Assembly (NCBI GenBank): GCA_947501555.1
Contig: CANMWG010000003.1
Location: forward strand, 186,001 to 250,000
Reading direction: 5' to 3'
Length of the DNA: 64,000 nucleotides
Origin: an uncultured Paracoccaceae bacterium
GTDB taxonomy: Bacteria > Pseudomonadota > Alphaproteobacteria > Rhodobacterales > Rhodobacteraceae
Position numbers and translations under genes: made by a program. Positions 1 to 8,762 of the stretch are shown here, in pieces. Position 1 is the stretch's first letter; each line of letters begins with the position of its first letter. The notes below the pieces were generated by a model. That model was not told the origin of the DNA, ran no database searches, and was given only the letters and a program-made list of their open reading frames with translations.

Positions 1-285
1 GAACCGGCAGACAGCCATCTGTGCTGCGGGTCTGCGGGAACATACAACCTGATGCAGCCCGATATTTCCCAGCAACTGAAGGCGCGCAAGGTCCAGACGC
101 TTGAGGCTTTGACACCTGATATTATCGCCGCGGGCAACATCGGATGTATGATGCAAATCGGTGGCGGAACCGATGTCCCGATTGTCCACACCGTTGAATT
201 GTTAGACTGGGCTACTGGCGGGCCGCAACCGCCTGCATTAACAACGCAAGGAAAACATACGCCAGCTATTCCTAACCTGAAATAA
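1..285 (+). CDS. glcF: Glycolate oxidase iron-sulfur subunit GlcF, C-terminal end (5' truncated by window)
   Basis: The reading frame is open from base 1 and ends in TAA at 283-285. The first residues read EPADSHLCCGSAGTYNLMQP, the CCG motif of the cysteine-rich domain shared by GlcF and heterodisulfide-reductase-type subunits. It continues through AAGNIGCMMQIG and a closing VHTVELLDWATG, typical of GlcF. In the family, GlcF passes electrons with GlcD and GlcE during glycolate to glyoxylate oxidation. Only about 94 residues are present; the ferredoxin-like N-terminus and the rest of the glc operon would lie to the left. I saw no terminator in the short gap that follows. Confidence 0.9.
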   Translation, partial: EPADSHLCCGSAGTYNLMQPDISQQLKARKVQTLEALTPDIIAAGNIGCMMQIGGGTDVPIVHTVELLDWATGGPQPPALTTQGKHTPAIPNLK

Positions 286-341
286 CGCCATAATGCTGCC
301 GTAACTCTCGCTCATCTTGCTCTGCAAGGACGGTACATTAC

Positions 342-1151
342 ATGCGGCAACTACTGATTTCGACTGTTTTGATGCTCACCATGGCGGTCGCTGGACAAGC
401 ACAAGAATCCGATCTTGTGACACTGCAAACGCGGCAAGATAGCCAAGGCTGGGAAGCTGTCGGCAGGCTCGACATCAGCGGCAAAGGGTTTTGCACCGCC
501 GCACTGATCCGCGACCGATTGATTCTGACAGCCGCACATTGCCTTTATGACCGCGATGGCAGCCTAATTGATCCGGATCGTTTCGAATTCCGTGCTGGAT
601 TGCGTGATGGGAGGGCCTCGGCGACACGCGCGGTGTCGCGGGCGATTGCCCATCCAAATTATACACACAATGGCGATGCAACCCGCCCGTCCGAAGTGGC
701 AATGGACATCGCAGTGTTAGAGCTCGACCGGCCAATCCGGGCGACCCGGATCAGACCATATTTGATCGCCCCTCGCCCATTGACCGGCGATGAGGTTGGC
801 GTCGTCTCATACGGGCGCGGCCGCGAAGAAGCCCCCAGTTTGCAAGAGGTGTGCAGTGTCTTGGGGCGGCAAACCGGCGTGATCGTCATGACCTGCGACG
901 TGGAATATGGATCCAGCGGGTCACCTGTGTTTATCGTGCATGAGGGCGAGACGCGGATCGCCTCGGTCGTATCTGCTATGGCGCAGGTGGATGGGCGCAA
1001 GGTTTCGCTTGGCACATCACTTGAAGGACCCTTGTCTGCCCTTCTGACACATTTCGCGGCCATGGGTCCGGCACGACCAGGTGGCACGCAGAGGTTGATC
1101 AGCATCGGTGAACGCAATGATACGGGCGCGAAGTTCGTGGGTATCGATTAA
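342..1151 (+). CDS. Secreted trypsin-like serine protease
   Basis: This 269-residue protein starts with a Sec signal peptide (MRQLLISTVLMLTMAVAGQAQ). It has the chymotrypsin-fold landmarks: TAAHC around residue 64 (catalytic His), MDIAVLEL near residue 125 (catalytic Asp), and SSGSPVF near residue 193, where the Gly-Asp-Ser-Gly motif is replaced by Gly-Ser-Ser-Gly but the nucleophilic Ser remains. An AAGGA lies upstream of the ATG. It should be exported and cleave peptides in the periplasm or outside the cell; the substrate is unknown. It stands alone, with no partner gene evident. Confidence 0.85.
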   Translation: MRQLLISTVLMLTMAVAGQAQESDLVTLQTRQDSQGWEAVGRLDISGKGFCTAALIRDRLILTAAHCLYDRDGSLIDPDRFEFRAGLRDGRASATRAVSRAIAHPNYTHNGDATRPSEVAMDIAVLELDRPIRATRIRPYLIAPRPLTGDEVGVVSYGRGREEAPSLQEVCSVLGRQTGVIVMTCDVEYGSSGSPVFIVHEGETRIASVVSAMAQVDGRKVSLGTSLEGPLSALLTHFAAMGPARPGGTQRLISIGERNDTGAKFVGID

Positions 1152-1291
1152 CGCACTTTCGGGGGCTTGAAACCCGCACTGACCCTTCCCAAGTAACGAT
1201 TATCGGGACGCCAATCATGGGTCCTGAAAAAACTGCCTGTCCCCTACGGGAAGGCTAAACAATTGTTATCGCTTGATAAAGGATGACCTAA

Positions 1292-1759
1292 ATGCGTAAT
1301 TTTGATCTGACACCCCTCTACCGTGCCACCGTTGGCTTTGACCAAATTGCTGATCTTATGGATCGCGCCCTAGCCAGTGACGTCGGCCAGAATACCTATC
1401 CCCCTTACAACATCGAAAAGACAGCAGATGATGCTTGGCGCATTGCCATTGCCGTTGCAGGCTTCTCGGAAAATGATCTGTCTATCGAGATGAAAGATCG
1501 CGCGCTTCTTGTCACCGCCCGCAAGGCCGAAGACAAAACCGAGCGGAACTATCTGCATCGCGGTATCGCGACCCGCGCGTTTGAACGACGTTTCCAGCTG
1601 GCGGACCATGTCAAAGTGACCGGTGCGACCCATGAAAACGGCATGCTGAACATCGATCTGGTGCGTGAAGTACCTGAGGCGTTGAAACCCCGCCGGATTG
1701 AAATCGCCTCCAGTGGCAGGGCTGATGCCAATCTGGTCGATGCAAAGTCCGTTAACTAA
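1292..1759 (+). CDS. Small heat-shock protein, Hsp20/IbpA family
   Basis: This 155-residue protein has a short N-terminal region, an alpha-crystallin domain at about residues 36-130, and a short tail. Family hallmarks are YNIEKTADDAWRIAIAVAGF near the start of the domain and a GIATRAFERRFQLADHV strand region with a following ENGML. IbpA-type proteins are ATP-independent holdases that bind unfolding clients in the cytoplasm. AAAGGA at 1278-1283 lies 8 bases before the ATG and fixes the start. A CTTGAAA at 1166-1172 recalls a heat-shock -35 element, but I could not pair it with a good -10. Confidence 0.9.
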   Translation: MRNFDLTPLYRATVGFDQIADLMDRALASDVGQNTYPPYNIEKTADDAWRIAIAVAGFSENDLSIEMKDRALLVTARKAEDKTERNYLHRGIATRAFERRFQLADHVKVTGATHENGMLNIDLVREVPEALKPRRIEIASSGRADANLVDAKSVN

Positions 1760-1770
1760 AGCAATTGATG

Positions 1771-1792
1771 GGCCCCCGCTTTGTGGGGGTCC
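1771..1792. terminator. GC-rich hairpin between convergent genes
   Basis: GGCCCCCGC (1771-1779) and GTGGGGGTCC (1783-1792) can form a strong stem with one bulge and a three-base loop. It lies just after the hsp20 stop and just before the 3' end of the opposite-strand gene at 1796. There is no clear T run on either side, so factor-independent termination is only probable. Confidence 0.45.
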
Positions 1793-1795
1793 ACT

Positions 1796-2158
1796 TTAAA
1801 TGCGGCAACGATTGTCTGGCACAATATCGATGGCTTGCCCCGGAAACGCGACGCGGAGGCCGGGGAAATCGATGATGAAGCCACCGTTTGTCCAACTCCA
1901 GCTGCCATCCCCAAATTCGAGACTAAACGCGTCGCAAGATCGACCGAGATACAGCGCGTCCCCCACGTCAATCGGGATCGCTTCCGTTTCATCAACAATC
2001 AGTGGTCCGTTGAGCGGTTCTATCGATGTCAAAACCGCGCCGTGTTCGTTTTCTTCAAAGGAAAACAGCGTCCCATCGGTCGACAAATATTGCATGTCTT
2101 GGGCCGCAACCGACCCGGCGAGAAAAATTCCCAAAATACTCGTAAAACCCCGCGTCAT
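1796..2158 (-). CDS. Small secreted protein of unknown function
   Basis: This 120-residue protein opens with a signal peptide (MTRGFTSILGIFLAGSVAAQ) that probably ends after VAAQ. The mature part is acidic and has a GDALYLGRSCDAFS segment and a second Cys near the C-terminus, which could form a disulfide in the periplasm. I recognise no domain. It is followed on the same strand by polA in a separate unit (polA lies upstream, 19 bases away), so it may be co-transcribed behind polA. Confidence 0.7.
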   Translation of the reverse strand: MTRGFTSILGIFLAGSVAAQDMQYLSTDGTLFSFEENEHGAVLTSIEPLNGPLIVDETEAIPIDVGDALYLGRSCDAFSLEFGDGSWSWTNGGFIIDFPGLRVAFPGQAIDIVPDNRCRI

Positions 2159-2177
2159 CGACTCCCCTTCTAGAGTT

Positions 2178-4976
2178 TTAGTGGGCCTCAGCCCAATTCG
2201 CCCCCCGGCCCGCGTCTACAGCCAGTTTTACATCCAGTTTTACAGCTGGATCGCTGGCATTTTCCATCACTGCGCGCGCCGTTTCAATAAGTTCGTCGGT
2301 CGCGCCCTCTTCTACTTCAAACAACAATTCGTCATGCACCTGAAGTAACATTTTAGCAGGTAGGCCATCTATTGCCGCTGGCATGCGGATCATTGCGCGC
2401 CTGATCACATCTGCAGCCGTCCCTTGGATCGGCGCGTTGATCGCGGCCCGTTTGGCAAAGCCTGCATGTGGGCCTTTGGCGTTAATTTCAGGCGTGTTGA
2501 TTTTCCGCCCAAACAGCGTTTGCACGTAGCTATGCTCTTTTGCAAAGGCGACCGTATCATCCATATATTTGCGGATGCCCGGGAACCGTTCAAAATAGCG
2601 GTCAATAAACCCTTGGGCTTCACCACGCGGAATGCGCAGGTTCCGGGCCAGCCCGAAGCCCGAAATCCCATAAATCACCCCAAAGTTAATCGCCTTGGCC
2701 TGTCTGCGAATGTCTGACGTCATCTCATCCAACGGCACATCGAACATCTCAGATGCGGTCATCGCGTGGATGTCGATCCCATCCAGAAACGCCTGTTTCA
2801 ATGCATCGATGCCCGCCACATGTGCCAGAATACGCAGCTCGATCTGACTGTAATCCAATGCGACAATGACCTTGCCGGGCTCCGCAACAAAGGCCTCGCG
2901 GATGCGCCGCCCTTCCTCGGTCCGGATCGGAATGTTCTGCAAGTTCGGCTCTTTTGAGGCCAGCCGCCCCGTGTTCGCGCCCGTAATCAAATAGGACGTA
3001 TGGACACGGCCCGTCTCGGCATTGATGTGTTCCTGCAGCGCATCTGTATAGGTCGATTTCAACTTGGAAAGTTGTCGCCAATCCAAGACTTTCGCGGGCA
3101 TCTCATGCTCAGTCGCCAGATCCTCAAGCACATCAGCTCCGGTGGCATAGGCCCCTGTCTTACCCTTTTTCCCGCCGGGCAATCCCATCTCATCAAACAG
3201 AATTTCGCCCAGCTGTTTGGGCGATCCGATATTGAATGGCCGCCCTGCCATCTCTTGAATTTCGGCTTCAAGCCCCGCCATCTTTTGGGCAAAGGCATTG
3301 GACATCCGGCTCAGCGTATCGCGGTCCACTTTGATCCCATGCCGCTCCATCTGCGAAAGCACCGGCACCAAGGGCCGTTCCAACGTTTCATAGACCGTGG
3401 TGACCTTTTTGACGTGCAGTTGCGGTTTGAACTGTTGCCACAGGCGTAGGGTGATATCCGCATCCTCTGCCGCGTAGCGCACCGCGTCAGCAACGGGAAC
3501 CCGGTCAAAGGTAATTGCAGATTTACCAGTTCCAAGAAGCGGTTTGATGGGGATCGGCGTGTGCCCCAAATAACGCTCAGACAACACGTCCATGCCATGG
3601 TTATGCAGGCCAGCGTTCATCGCATAGGACATCAGCATCGTGTCGTCGATCTGGGCCACATCAATGCCGTAACGCACGAATATCTTAGCGTCATACTTCA
3701 TGTTTTGGCCGATTTTCAGGATCGCCGGGTCTTCCAGCACGGGCTTAAGCATCGCCAAGCAGGTATCAAAGTCCATCTGGCCCTCGGCAAAATCGTCTGA
3801 TCCGAACAGATCATCCGACGCCGCAGCCTTATGGGTCAGCGGGATGTAGCAAGCCTCACCAGGGTTCACGCAGAGCGAAATCCCCACCAAATCCGCGATC
3901 ATTTCGTTCAAACCGGTGGTTTCGGTATCCACGGCCACATAGCCCCGCTCACGGATCCGGTCGATCCAAACCTGCAACGCGGCTTCATCGCTGACGCATT
4001 CGTAATTTTCGGGATCAAAGGCAACCACCTCGGGCGCGGCCACATCTGTCGCAGGGGTCGCTGCTTCAACAACCGGCGCCTCAACCCCCAGCTTATCGGC
4101 GATCCGTTTGGTGACAGTGCGGAATTCCATCTCCGTCAAGAAGGCCATGAGGTCATCAACAATCGGATCGCGCACCTCCAGATCGTCCAAAGTGAACGGC
4201 AGATCCATCGCGCAATCCAGCTGGACCAGCCTCTTAGACAACTCAATCTGTGCGCGATGGTCAATCAGGGTCTGCCGGCGTTTGGGTTGCTTGATCTCTT
4301 CGGCGCGGTCCAGCAGGCTTTCCAAGTCGCCATATTCATTGATCAGCAAGGCGGCGGTCTTGATCCCAATGCCCGGCGCACCGGGAACGTTATCGACACT
4401 ATCACCGGCCAGCGCCTGCACATCGACGACACGGTCGGGACCCACGCCAAATTTCTCAATCACACCGTCATGATCAATTCGCTTGTTCTTCATCGGATCG
4501 AGCATTTCGACACCGTTACCGACCAATTGCATCAAGTCCTTGTCCGAGGACAGGATCGTCACACGCCCCCCCGCATCGCGCGCCTGATGGGCGAGCGTGG
4601 CCATGATGTCATCCGCTTCAAAACCCTCGATTTCCTCGCAGGCGATGTTGAATGCGCGGGTGGCATCACGGGTCAGGGGGATTTGCGGGCGCAAATCCTC
4701 GGGCATGGCCTCGCGATTGGCTTTGTATTGGTCATACATGTCGTTGCGAAACGTATGGCTGCCTTTATCAAAAATCACCGCCACATGGGTGGGCGCATCC
4801 GGACCGGTGTTCCCTTCGACATAGCGCTGCAGCATATTCACAAATCCGCTGACGGCGCCGACCGGCAACCCATCAGACTTGCGCGTCAGTGGGGGCAGTG
4901 CATGATAGGCGCGAAAGATGAATGCCGATCCGTCGATTAGATGCAGATGGCAGCCTTTGCCGAAGTTCACTGTCAT
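2178..4976 (-). CDS. polA: DNA polymerase I
   Basis: At 932 residues this is full length, with three domains in the usual order. The 5'-3' nuclease (1-290) carries DDIMAT and SSDKDLMQL. The 3'-5' exonuclease (about 335-530) keeps DTET at 350, NMKYD at 425 and YAAED at 501, so proofreading should be intact. The family A polymerase domain has DYSQIELR at 708, the RRQAKAINFGVIYG helix near 757, and VHDE at 880. It fills gaps and removes RNA primers in replication and repair. It is divergent from a small secreted protein 35 bases away, so promoters for both must overlap the coding starts. Confidence 0.97.
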   Translation of the reverse strand: MTVNFGKGCHLHLIDGSAFIFRAYHALPPLTRKSDGLPVGAVSGFVNMLQRYVEGNTGPDAPTHVAVIFDKGSHTFRNDMYDQYKANREAMPEDLRPQIPLTRDATRAFNIACEEIEGFEADDIMATLAHQARDAGGRVTILSSDKDLMQLVGNGVEMLDPMKNKRIDHDGVIEKFGVGPDRVVDVQALAGDSVDNVPGAPGIGIKTAALLINEYGDLESLLDRAEEIKQPKRRQTLIDHRAQIELSKRLVQLDCAMDLPFTLDDLEVRDPIVDDLMAFLTEMEFRTVTKRIADKLGVEAPVVEAATPATDVAAPEVVAFDPENYECVSDEAALQVWIDRIRERGYVAVDTETTGLNEMIADLVGISLCVNPGEACYIPLTHKAAASDDLFGSDDFAEGQMDFDTCLAMLKPVLEDPAILKIGQNMKYDAKIFVRYGIDVAQIDDTMLMSYAMNAGLHNHGMDVLSERYLGHTPIPIKPLLGTGKSAITFDRVPVADAVRYAAEDADITLRLWQQFKPQLHVKKVTTVYETLERPLVPVLSQMERHGIKVDRDTLSRMSNAFAQKMAGLEAEIQEMAGRPFNIGSPKQLGEILFDEMGLPGGKKGKTGAYATGADVLEDLATEHEMPAKVLDWRQLSKLKSTYTDALQEHINAETGRVHTSYLITGANTGRLASKEPNLQNIPIRTEEGRRIREAFVAEPGKVIVALDYSQIELRILAHVAGIDALKQAFLDGIDIHAMTASEMFDVPLDEMTSDIRRQAKAINFGVIYGISGFGLARNLRIPRGEAQGFIDRYFERFPGIRKYMDDTVAFAKEHSYVQTLFGRKINTPEINAKGPHAGFAKRAAINAPIQGTAADVIRRAMIRMPAAIDGLPAKMLLQVHDELLFEVEEGATDELIETARAVMENASDPAVKLDVKLAVDAGRGANWAEAH

Positions 4977-5011
4977 GTCACCATCCCCTATTGCTCAAAA
5001 GGAGTTTTGCC

Positions 5012-5470
5012 ATGTTCCGCCTGATCCTTCCAGTGATCATCTGCTTTGCAACACCACTGAACGCCGAAACAGCGCAGTGTCAAAATATCCCCTTTAGCCA
5101 AGACAACTGTGTCCGGGTGCTGGCCTGTATCGGAGATCAAGGATTGCATTTCGATGGGCAAGCCCATGGCTGGGACGCGGGAACGGTCACAGGCCTTATT
5201 TCAAATGGGGTCAAATGCGATGGGACCTGGTCTTCGGACGGGCTGGCCGGGACAGGTGTCGGTCGTCTGACGTGTGTGGATGGTTTGGAGGTTGGGGTGA
5301 TTTATTACACCCAGGATAATGAAACAGGTACTGTGATCGGGCGCGGCAGCGATTCACTGGGGCAACCGGTCGAAATTTGGTCAGGAAGCCGCGTTCTGGA
5401 GTTTCTTACTCCCGATGGGGCCGTCAGCGCGCGACTGCCTTGTATGAGTGGGCCGATCCCGATGAGCTAG
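5012..5470 (+). CDS. Small secreted cysteine-containing protein, function unknown
   Basis: The start chosen is the ATG at 5012, preceded by AAGGAG at 4998-5003; a longer open frame begins inside polA but has no such site. The 152-residue product begins with a signal peptide ([18 protein letters not shown]). The mature part has several cysteines ([29 protein letters not shown]), suggesting periplasmic disulfides. The region [20 protein letters not shown] to [10 protein letters not shown] recalls small Roseobacter secreted proteins, but I cannot assign a function. Confidence 0.75.
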   Translation: MFRLILPVIICFATPLNAETAQCQNIPFSQDNCVRVLACIGDQGLHFDGQAHGWDAGTVTGLISNGVKCDGTWSSDGLAGTGVGRLTCVDGLEVGVIYYTQDNETGTVIGRGSDSLGQPVEIWSGSRVLEFLTPDGAVSARLPCMSGPIPMS

Positions 5471-5646
5471 ACCTTGCCCTCATAGTCCTTGTGGACCAGT
5501 TTGGCATCGCAATAGGGGCATTCCACGTAACCTACCTCGCGCGGGATCGATAGCCATACACGGGGATGACCCAAGGCGCCTTCGCCGCCATCACAGGCCA
5601 CGCGCCAGTCATCTACAATTCGGGTTTCTGGGGCGGGAGTTGTCAT
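5467..5646 (-). CDS. Short zinc-finger domain protein (zf-CHCC type)
   Basis: This 59-residue protein starts at the ATG complementary to 5644-5646; a longer frame upstream would run into the promoter and start of the ABC ATPase. It contains [18 protein letters not shown] and [11 protein letters not shown], giving Cys, His, Cys, Cys as metal ligands. This is the layout of zf-CHCC proteins, related to the small zinc subunit of complex I (NDUFS6) and common as short orphans in alphaproteobacteria. It overlaps the 3' end of the preceding convergent gene by 4 bases. Confidence 0.8.
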   Translation of the reverse strand: MTTPAPETRIVDDWRVACDGGEGALGHPRVWLSIPREVGYVECPYCDAKLVHKDYEGKV

Positions 5647-5734
5647 GACGCTGCCTGTCTGGTTGCCGCGGAGCAAGGTCCGCTTTAGATCATCGTTGAT
5701 ATAGCGCAGGGCAAGCCCCGGGGGAAGTACCAGC

Positions 5735-6664
5735 ATGACAGACAATGCCATCGAAATTCAGGGGCTGCAAAAGACCTATGCGGCCACCGGGCGCAGCCCC
5801 GCCAAAGAGGCGCTGAAAGGGCTTGACCTGAACATCCCGCGCGGATCGATTTTCGGGCTACTCGGGCCAAATGGAGCGGGCAAGTCAACCTTGATCAATA
5901 TCCTTGCAGGGCTGGTCACCAAATCGGCGGGCACAGTGAAAATTTGGGGGTTTGATCAAGACAAGAATCCGCGCCAATCGCGCGCTTCCATCGGGATCAT
6001 GCCACAAGAGCCCCATCTGGACCCGTTCTTTACACCCGCTGGATCGCTGGATGTGCAAGCCGGGCTTTATGGGGTGCCCAAATCGCAACGCAAGACCGCC
6101 GAAATTCTTGACCTCATCGGGCTGACGGACAAGGCGGACGCCTATGCGCGCTCGCTTTCAGGCGGGATGCGGCGGCGATTGTTGCTGGGCAAAGCCTTGG
6201 TGCATTCGCCGCAAATTCTGGTGCTGGATGAACCGACCGCAGGCGTCGATATCGAGCTACGCAATATGCTGTGGCAAAATGTGCGCCGGTTGAATGATGA
6301 GGGAATGACGATCATCCTGACCACACATTACCTCGAAGAGGCTGAGGAAATGTGCGACGAGATTGCAATCATCAACCACGGCGAAGTTATTATCCGCGAC
6401 AGCACGGCCAATCTGCTGGGGCGGCTCGACAGCAAAACACTGGTCATCACGCCCACCCAAGATGCCCCGCTACCCGCCCTGCCACAGGCGATCGCAGGGC
6501 AAAAGCACGCGGATGGAACACTGACATTCACCTATCAAAGTACGGTCACACAGGCCGATGAAATCCTGACGCTTGTCCGGGATGCGGGGATTACAATTCG
6601 CGATGTGAAAACACAGCAAGCCGATCTGGAGGATGTATTCCTATCACTCACATCAGCGGATTGA
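5735..6664 (+). CDS. ABC transporter ATP-binding protein (YadG/CcmA-like), no permease nearby
   Basis: This 309-residue ATPase has Walker [10 protein letters not shown] at residues 44-52, signature LSGGMRRR near 142, Walker [13 protein letters not shown] near 162, and a [13 protein letters not shown] switch segment. The C-terminal extension of about 80 residues, with EDVFLSLT near the end, is typical of ABC-2 exporter ATPases such as YadG. The cognate ABC-2 permease usually sits next to the gene, but here the neighbours are a zinc-finger protein and a convergent HIT gene. The permease must be encoded elsewhere or be lost. Confidence 0.88.
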   Translation: MTDNAIEIQGLQKTYAATGRSPAKEALKGLDLNIPRGSIFGLLGPNGAGKSTLINILAGLVTKSAGTVKIWGFDQDKNPRQSRASIGIMPQEPHLDPFFTPAGSLDVQAGLYGVPKSQRKTAEILDLIGLTDKADAYARSLSGGMRRRLLLGKALVHSPQILVLDEPTAGVDIELRNMLWQNVRRLNDEGMTIILTTHYLEEAEEMCDEIAIINHGEVIIRDSTANLLGRLDSKTLVITPTQDAPLPALPQAIAGQKHADGTLTFTYQSTVTQADEILTLVRDAGITIRDVKTQQADLEDVFLSLTSAD

Positions 6665-6669
6665 GCCGC

Positions 6670-6691
6670 ATCAAATTTCTAGAAATTTGAT
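6670..6691. repeat. 22-bp perfect palindrome between convergent genes
   Basis: ATCAAATTTCT is followed directly by its exact reverse complement, AGAAATTTGAT. It fills the gap between the ABC ATPase stop and the HIT gene stop, touching the latter. It could act as a bidirectional terminator, although it is AT-rich and has no flanking T run. A protein-binding palindrome is the alternative. Confidence 0.7.
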
Positions 6692-7053
6692 CAACCCTGG
6701 AGCATCCGCCCAAGCTGCCGCCCGCCAATGATATGCATGTGATAATGTGGCACATCCTGCACCCCATGCGCCCGCGTGTTGCAGACGGCGCGGAAACCGT
6801 CTGCAATATCCGTCAACTCACACACTTTGGCAACAGCCTGCATAAACCCTACCTGCTCACCGGCGGACGCATGCTGCGCAAAGTGGTCAAGACTAACATA
6901 AGGCCCTTTGGGGATCACAAGAACGTGGACCGGGGCCTGCGGGTTGATGTCATTGAAGGCCAGCGCATAGTCGCTCTCATATACGGTGTCATTTGGAATT
7001 TCACCGCGCAGAATTTTCGCAAAGATGTTTTGGTCGTCGTAAGTGTATTCCAT
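6691..7053 (-). CDS. HIT family nucleotide-binding protein (HINT-like)
   Basis: This 120-residue protein has the histidine-triad motif HYHMHII near residue 104, preceded by AHGVQDVPHYH, and the N-terminal FAKILRGEIPNDTVYE block of HINT proteins. These hydrolyse purine nucleoside phosphoramidates and related AMP conjugates. The ATG at 7053 is preferred because GAGG lies 6 bases before it; a TTG six codons earlier would overlap the upstream glycosyltransferase. It sits 7 bases after that gene on the same strand and may be co-transcribed. Confidence 0.9.
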   Translation of the reverse strand: MEYTYDDQNIFAKILRGEIPNDTVYESDYALAFNDINPQAPVHVLVIPKGPYVSLDHFAQHASAGEQVGFMQAVAKVCELTDIADGFRAVCNTRAHGVQDVPHYHMHIIGGRQLGRMLQG

Positions 7054-7060
7054 GTGGGCC

Positions 7061-8638
7061 TCAATCAACAAAAAGGTGGGGGGTTTCCGCTAAACGCAGG
7101 GCAACATCCATGTTCACGCTTAGAAACTGGGCAATCGCGTGTGCGTTGGCATCAAGCGATCCGGTTTGCGATATCCGGGTCATATTTGGAAATTTGGCGT
7201 CGCGTATGCTATCGCGCTCAAAAACCATGTCATGGCGGATGGTAGGCAACAGGCGGTCCAGTGTCGCATCACCTGCCTGAGGGCCAGCCAAACCCACACG
7301 GCGGGCATGACCGATCAGATATGCATCATCAAAGTCGCATTCGATCTCGAGAAGCCGCACATTGGCCCGATCCGTGAAGAAATCCGACATCAGATCAAGA
7401 CTAGATGTATCAAGGCAAATCACCAAACGGTCACTGCCGAAATGCTCAAAGACCATGCGCATTAGCGCCCGTTTATGGCGCGCGCGTTTTTCCAGTGTGG
7501 TCTCGATCCCGCCAAGATCAGGCAGCAGCGCGTCTTGCTCATGAAAAAGATATTCGATTGCAGGCACATCCGTGTGTTCCCTGATCGAAGCGACAAGCCG
7601 CTTTGCCACATGCCATTTCTTGCAAGCGATGATCATCAATTCGCGGCTGCGACCAAGTGTTGTTTCCTGCTCCCAAAACCTTGGCGCAAAGCGCCTGCCA
7701 ATCCGGCCGCGTCCCGTCAGGAACTGAAACAATCTACGTCCTTCGTCCGAGATCGTAAAATCCAATTGGTCGCTAACGTAAAGCGCGCCAAGTCTTTCGT
7801 GCAACGCCGCCGCCTCAGCGCTGATCTTGCGAGCAAAGAACGCGCCTTGCCCCAATAAGAGATCATAGTGGTCATTATAGAACGTCAACGGCATCCCGTA
7901 GTCGGTGAACATCAAAAACGTGAGCGTCCTGCATTCGATTTCGCGACCAGGCACCAGATGACGAACGAGGGTCTGGAAAAAAGTTTCATCAGGGATCCAA
8001 GTGCGGCGGAAAAACCGCATGACATCGGGACGTTCCTGAATGAATGCCAAAAGCGCCTCAACCGTGCGGCGGCGCAGACACCACCACTGGCTGCCGATCA
8101 TGATCTCCAGATCGTCGGGAATTTTGCGCGTCAGGCCCAGCTTTTGTTGTAGTACCAAAGCCGTGTAGAACCTGCGCTTCTGCGTGCGTTCATTAAAGAA
8201 GTGCCGGTACACCAGCCGTTCTTCGCGAAATCCCGTCTTAATCCAATTGCTGTCAAAGAAATCAAAACTCTCGATAAAATCACTGTCGTGCTGATCGAGG
8301 AATTGGTGAGCAAACCGCGCGGATTTGATCGGCATGCAATCGCCCGAGACCATGTAGAAATGGCTCGCATGCGGAAACGTGTCTACGGCCGCTTCAATCG
8401 CGTGAAGGGTCGCCTGAACAAGGCTCCATTCGCCCCACCCGCATTTCACACGCTTCTTGGCAAAGGTCACATTGGGATTATCCGCAAGAGCATCCTGAAG
8501 CATTGCATAATCGGCAGCGTCCGAAGACGCATCAAAATGCACCGAAAGACAATCACCCGCCGCCGTCAACTGCGCAGCCTGACGAATAATCGCGTCCGGG
8601 TTTTTGTGACACAAGAGAATGAAGGCGATTCTTGCCAT
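7061..8638 (-). CDS. GT14 (Branch-type) glycosyltransferase with C-terminal DUF5928 domain
   Basis: This 525-residue protein has a core-2/I-branching type N-terminal domain (about residues 1-285). It contains LLCHKNPDAI, VHFDASSD, FYMVSGDCMPIKS and GSQWWCLRRRTVEALL, then the WIPDETFFQTL acidic motif. Residues from about 330 form a second domain (ELMIIACKKWHVAKRL through LPTIRHDMVFERD) matching what is annotated DUF5928 in Roseobacter relatives. GT14 enzymes transfer GlcNAc or xylose from UDP-sugars. It is divergent from a sulfotransferase, which suggests joint synthesis of a sulfated surface glycan. Confidence 0.85.
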   Translation of the reverse strand: MARIAFILLCHKNPDAIIRQAAQLTAAGDCLSVHFDASSDAADYAMLQDALADNPNVTFAKKRVKCGWGEWSLVQATLHAIEAAVDTFPHASHFYMVSGDCMPIKSARFAHQFLDQHDSDFIESFDFFDSNWIKTGFREERLVYRHFFNERTQKRRFYTALVLQQKLGLTRKIPDDLEIMIGSQWWCLRRRTVEALLAFIQERPDVMRFFRRTWIPDETFFQTLVRHLVPGREIECRTLTFLMFTDYGMPLTFYNDHYDLLLGQGAFFARKISAEAAALHERLGALYVSDQLDFTISDEGRRLFQFLTGRGRIGRRFAPRFWEQETTLGRSRELMIIACKKWHVAKRLVASIREHTDVPAIEYLFHEQDALLPDLGGIETTLEKRARHKRALMRMVFEHFGSDRLVICLDTSSLDLMSDFFTDRANVRLLEIECDFDDAYLIGHARRVGLAGPQAGDATLDRLLPTIRHDMVFERDSIRDAKFPNMTRISQTGSLDANAHAIAQFLSVNMDVALRLAETPHLFVD

Positions 8639-8762
8639 TTTTCGCGGGTTTATTCCGTTTTTAGTTCCTTGATCCGTTTCATAACGCGAACAGGCGTTGA
8701 AGTGACAGTGTTTCTTTGCTTTGAAAGAGGAAAGGCTGCATCAGCAGCGAAGGAGAGTGTGC

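Noticed and set aside
1160..1291. Sigma-32 heat-shock promoter for hsp20
   Set aside because: CTTGAAA at 1166 is a good -35, but no -10 of the right form lies at the right distance, so it was not listed as a promoter.
3831..4940. A 369-codon open frame antisense to polA
   Set aside because: It lies wholly opposite polA, whose domains are unmistakable, and its protein has no recognisable fold; long antisense frames are common in GC-rich genes.
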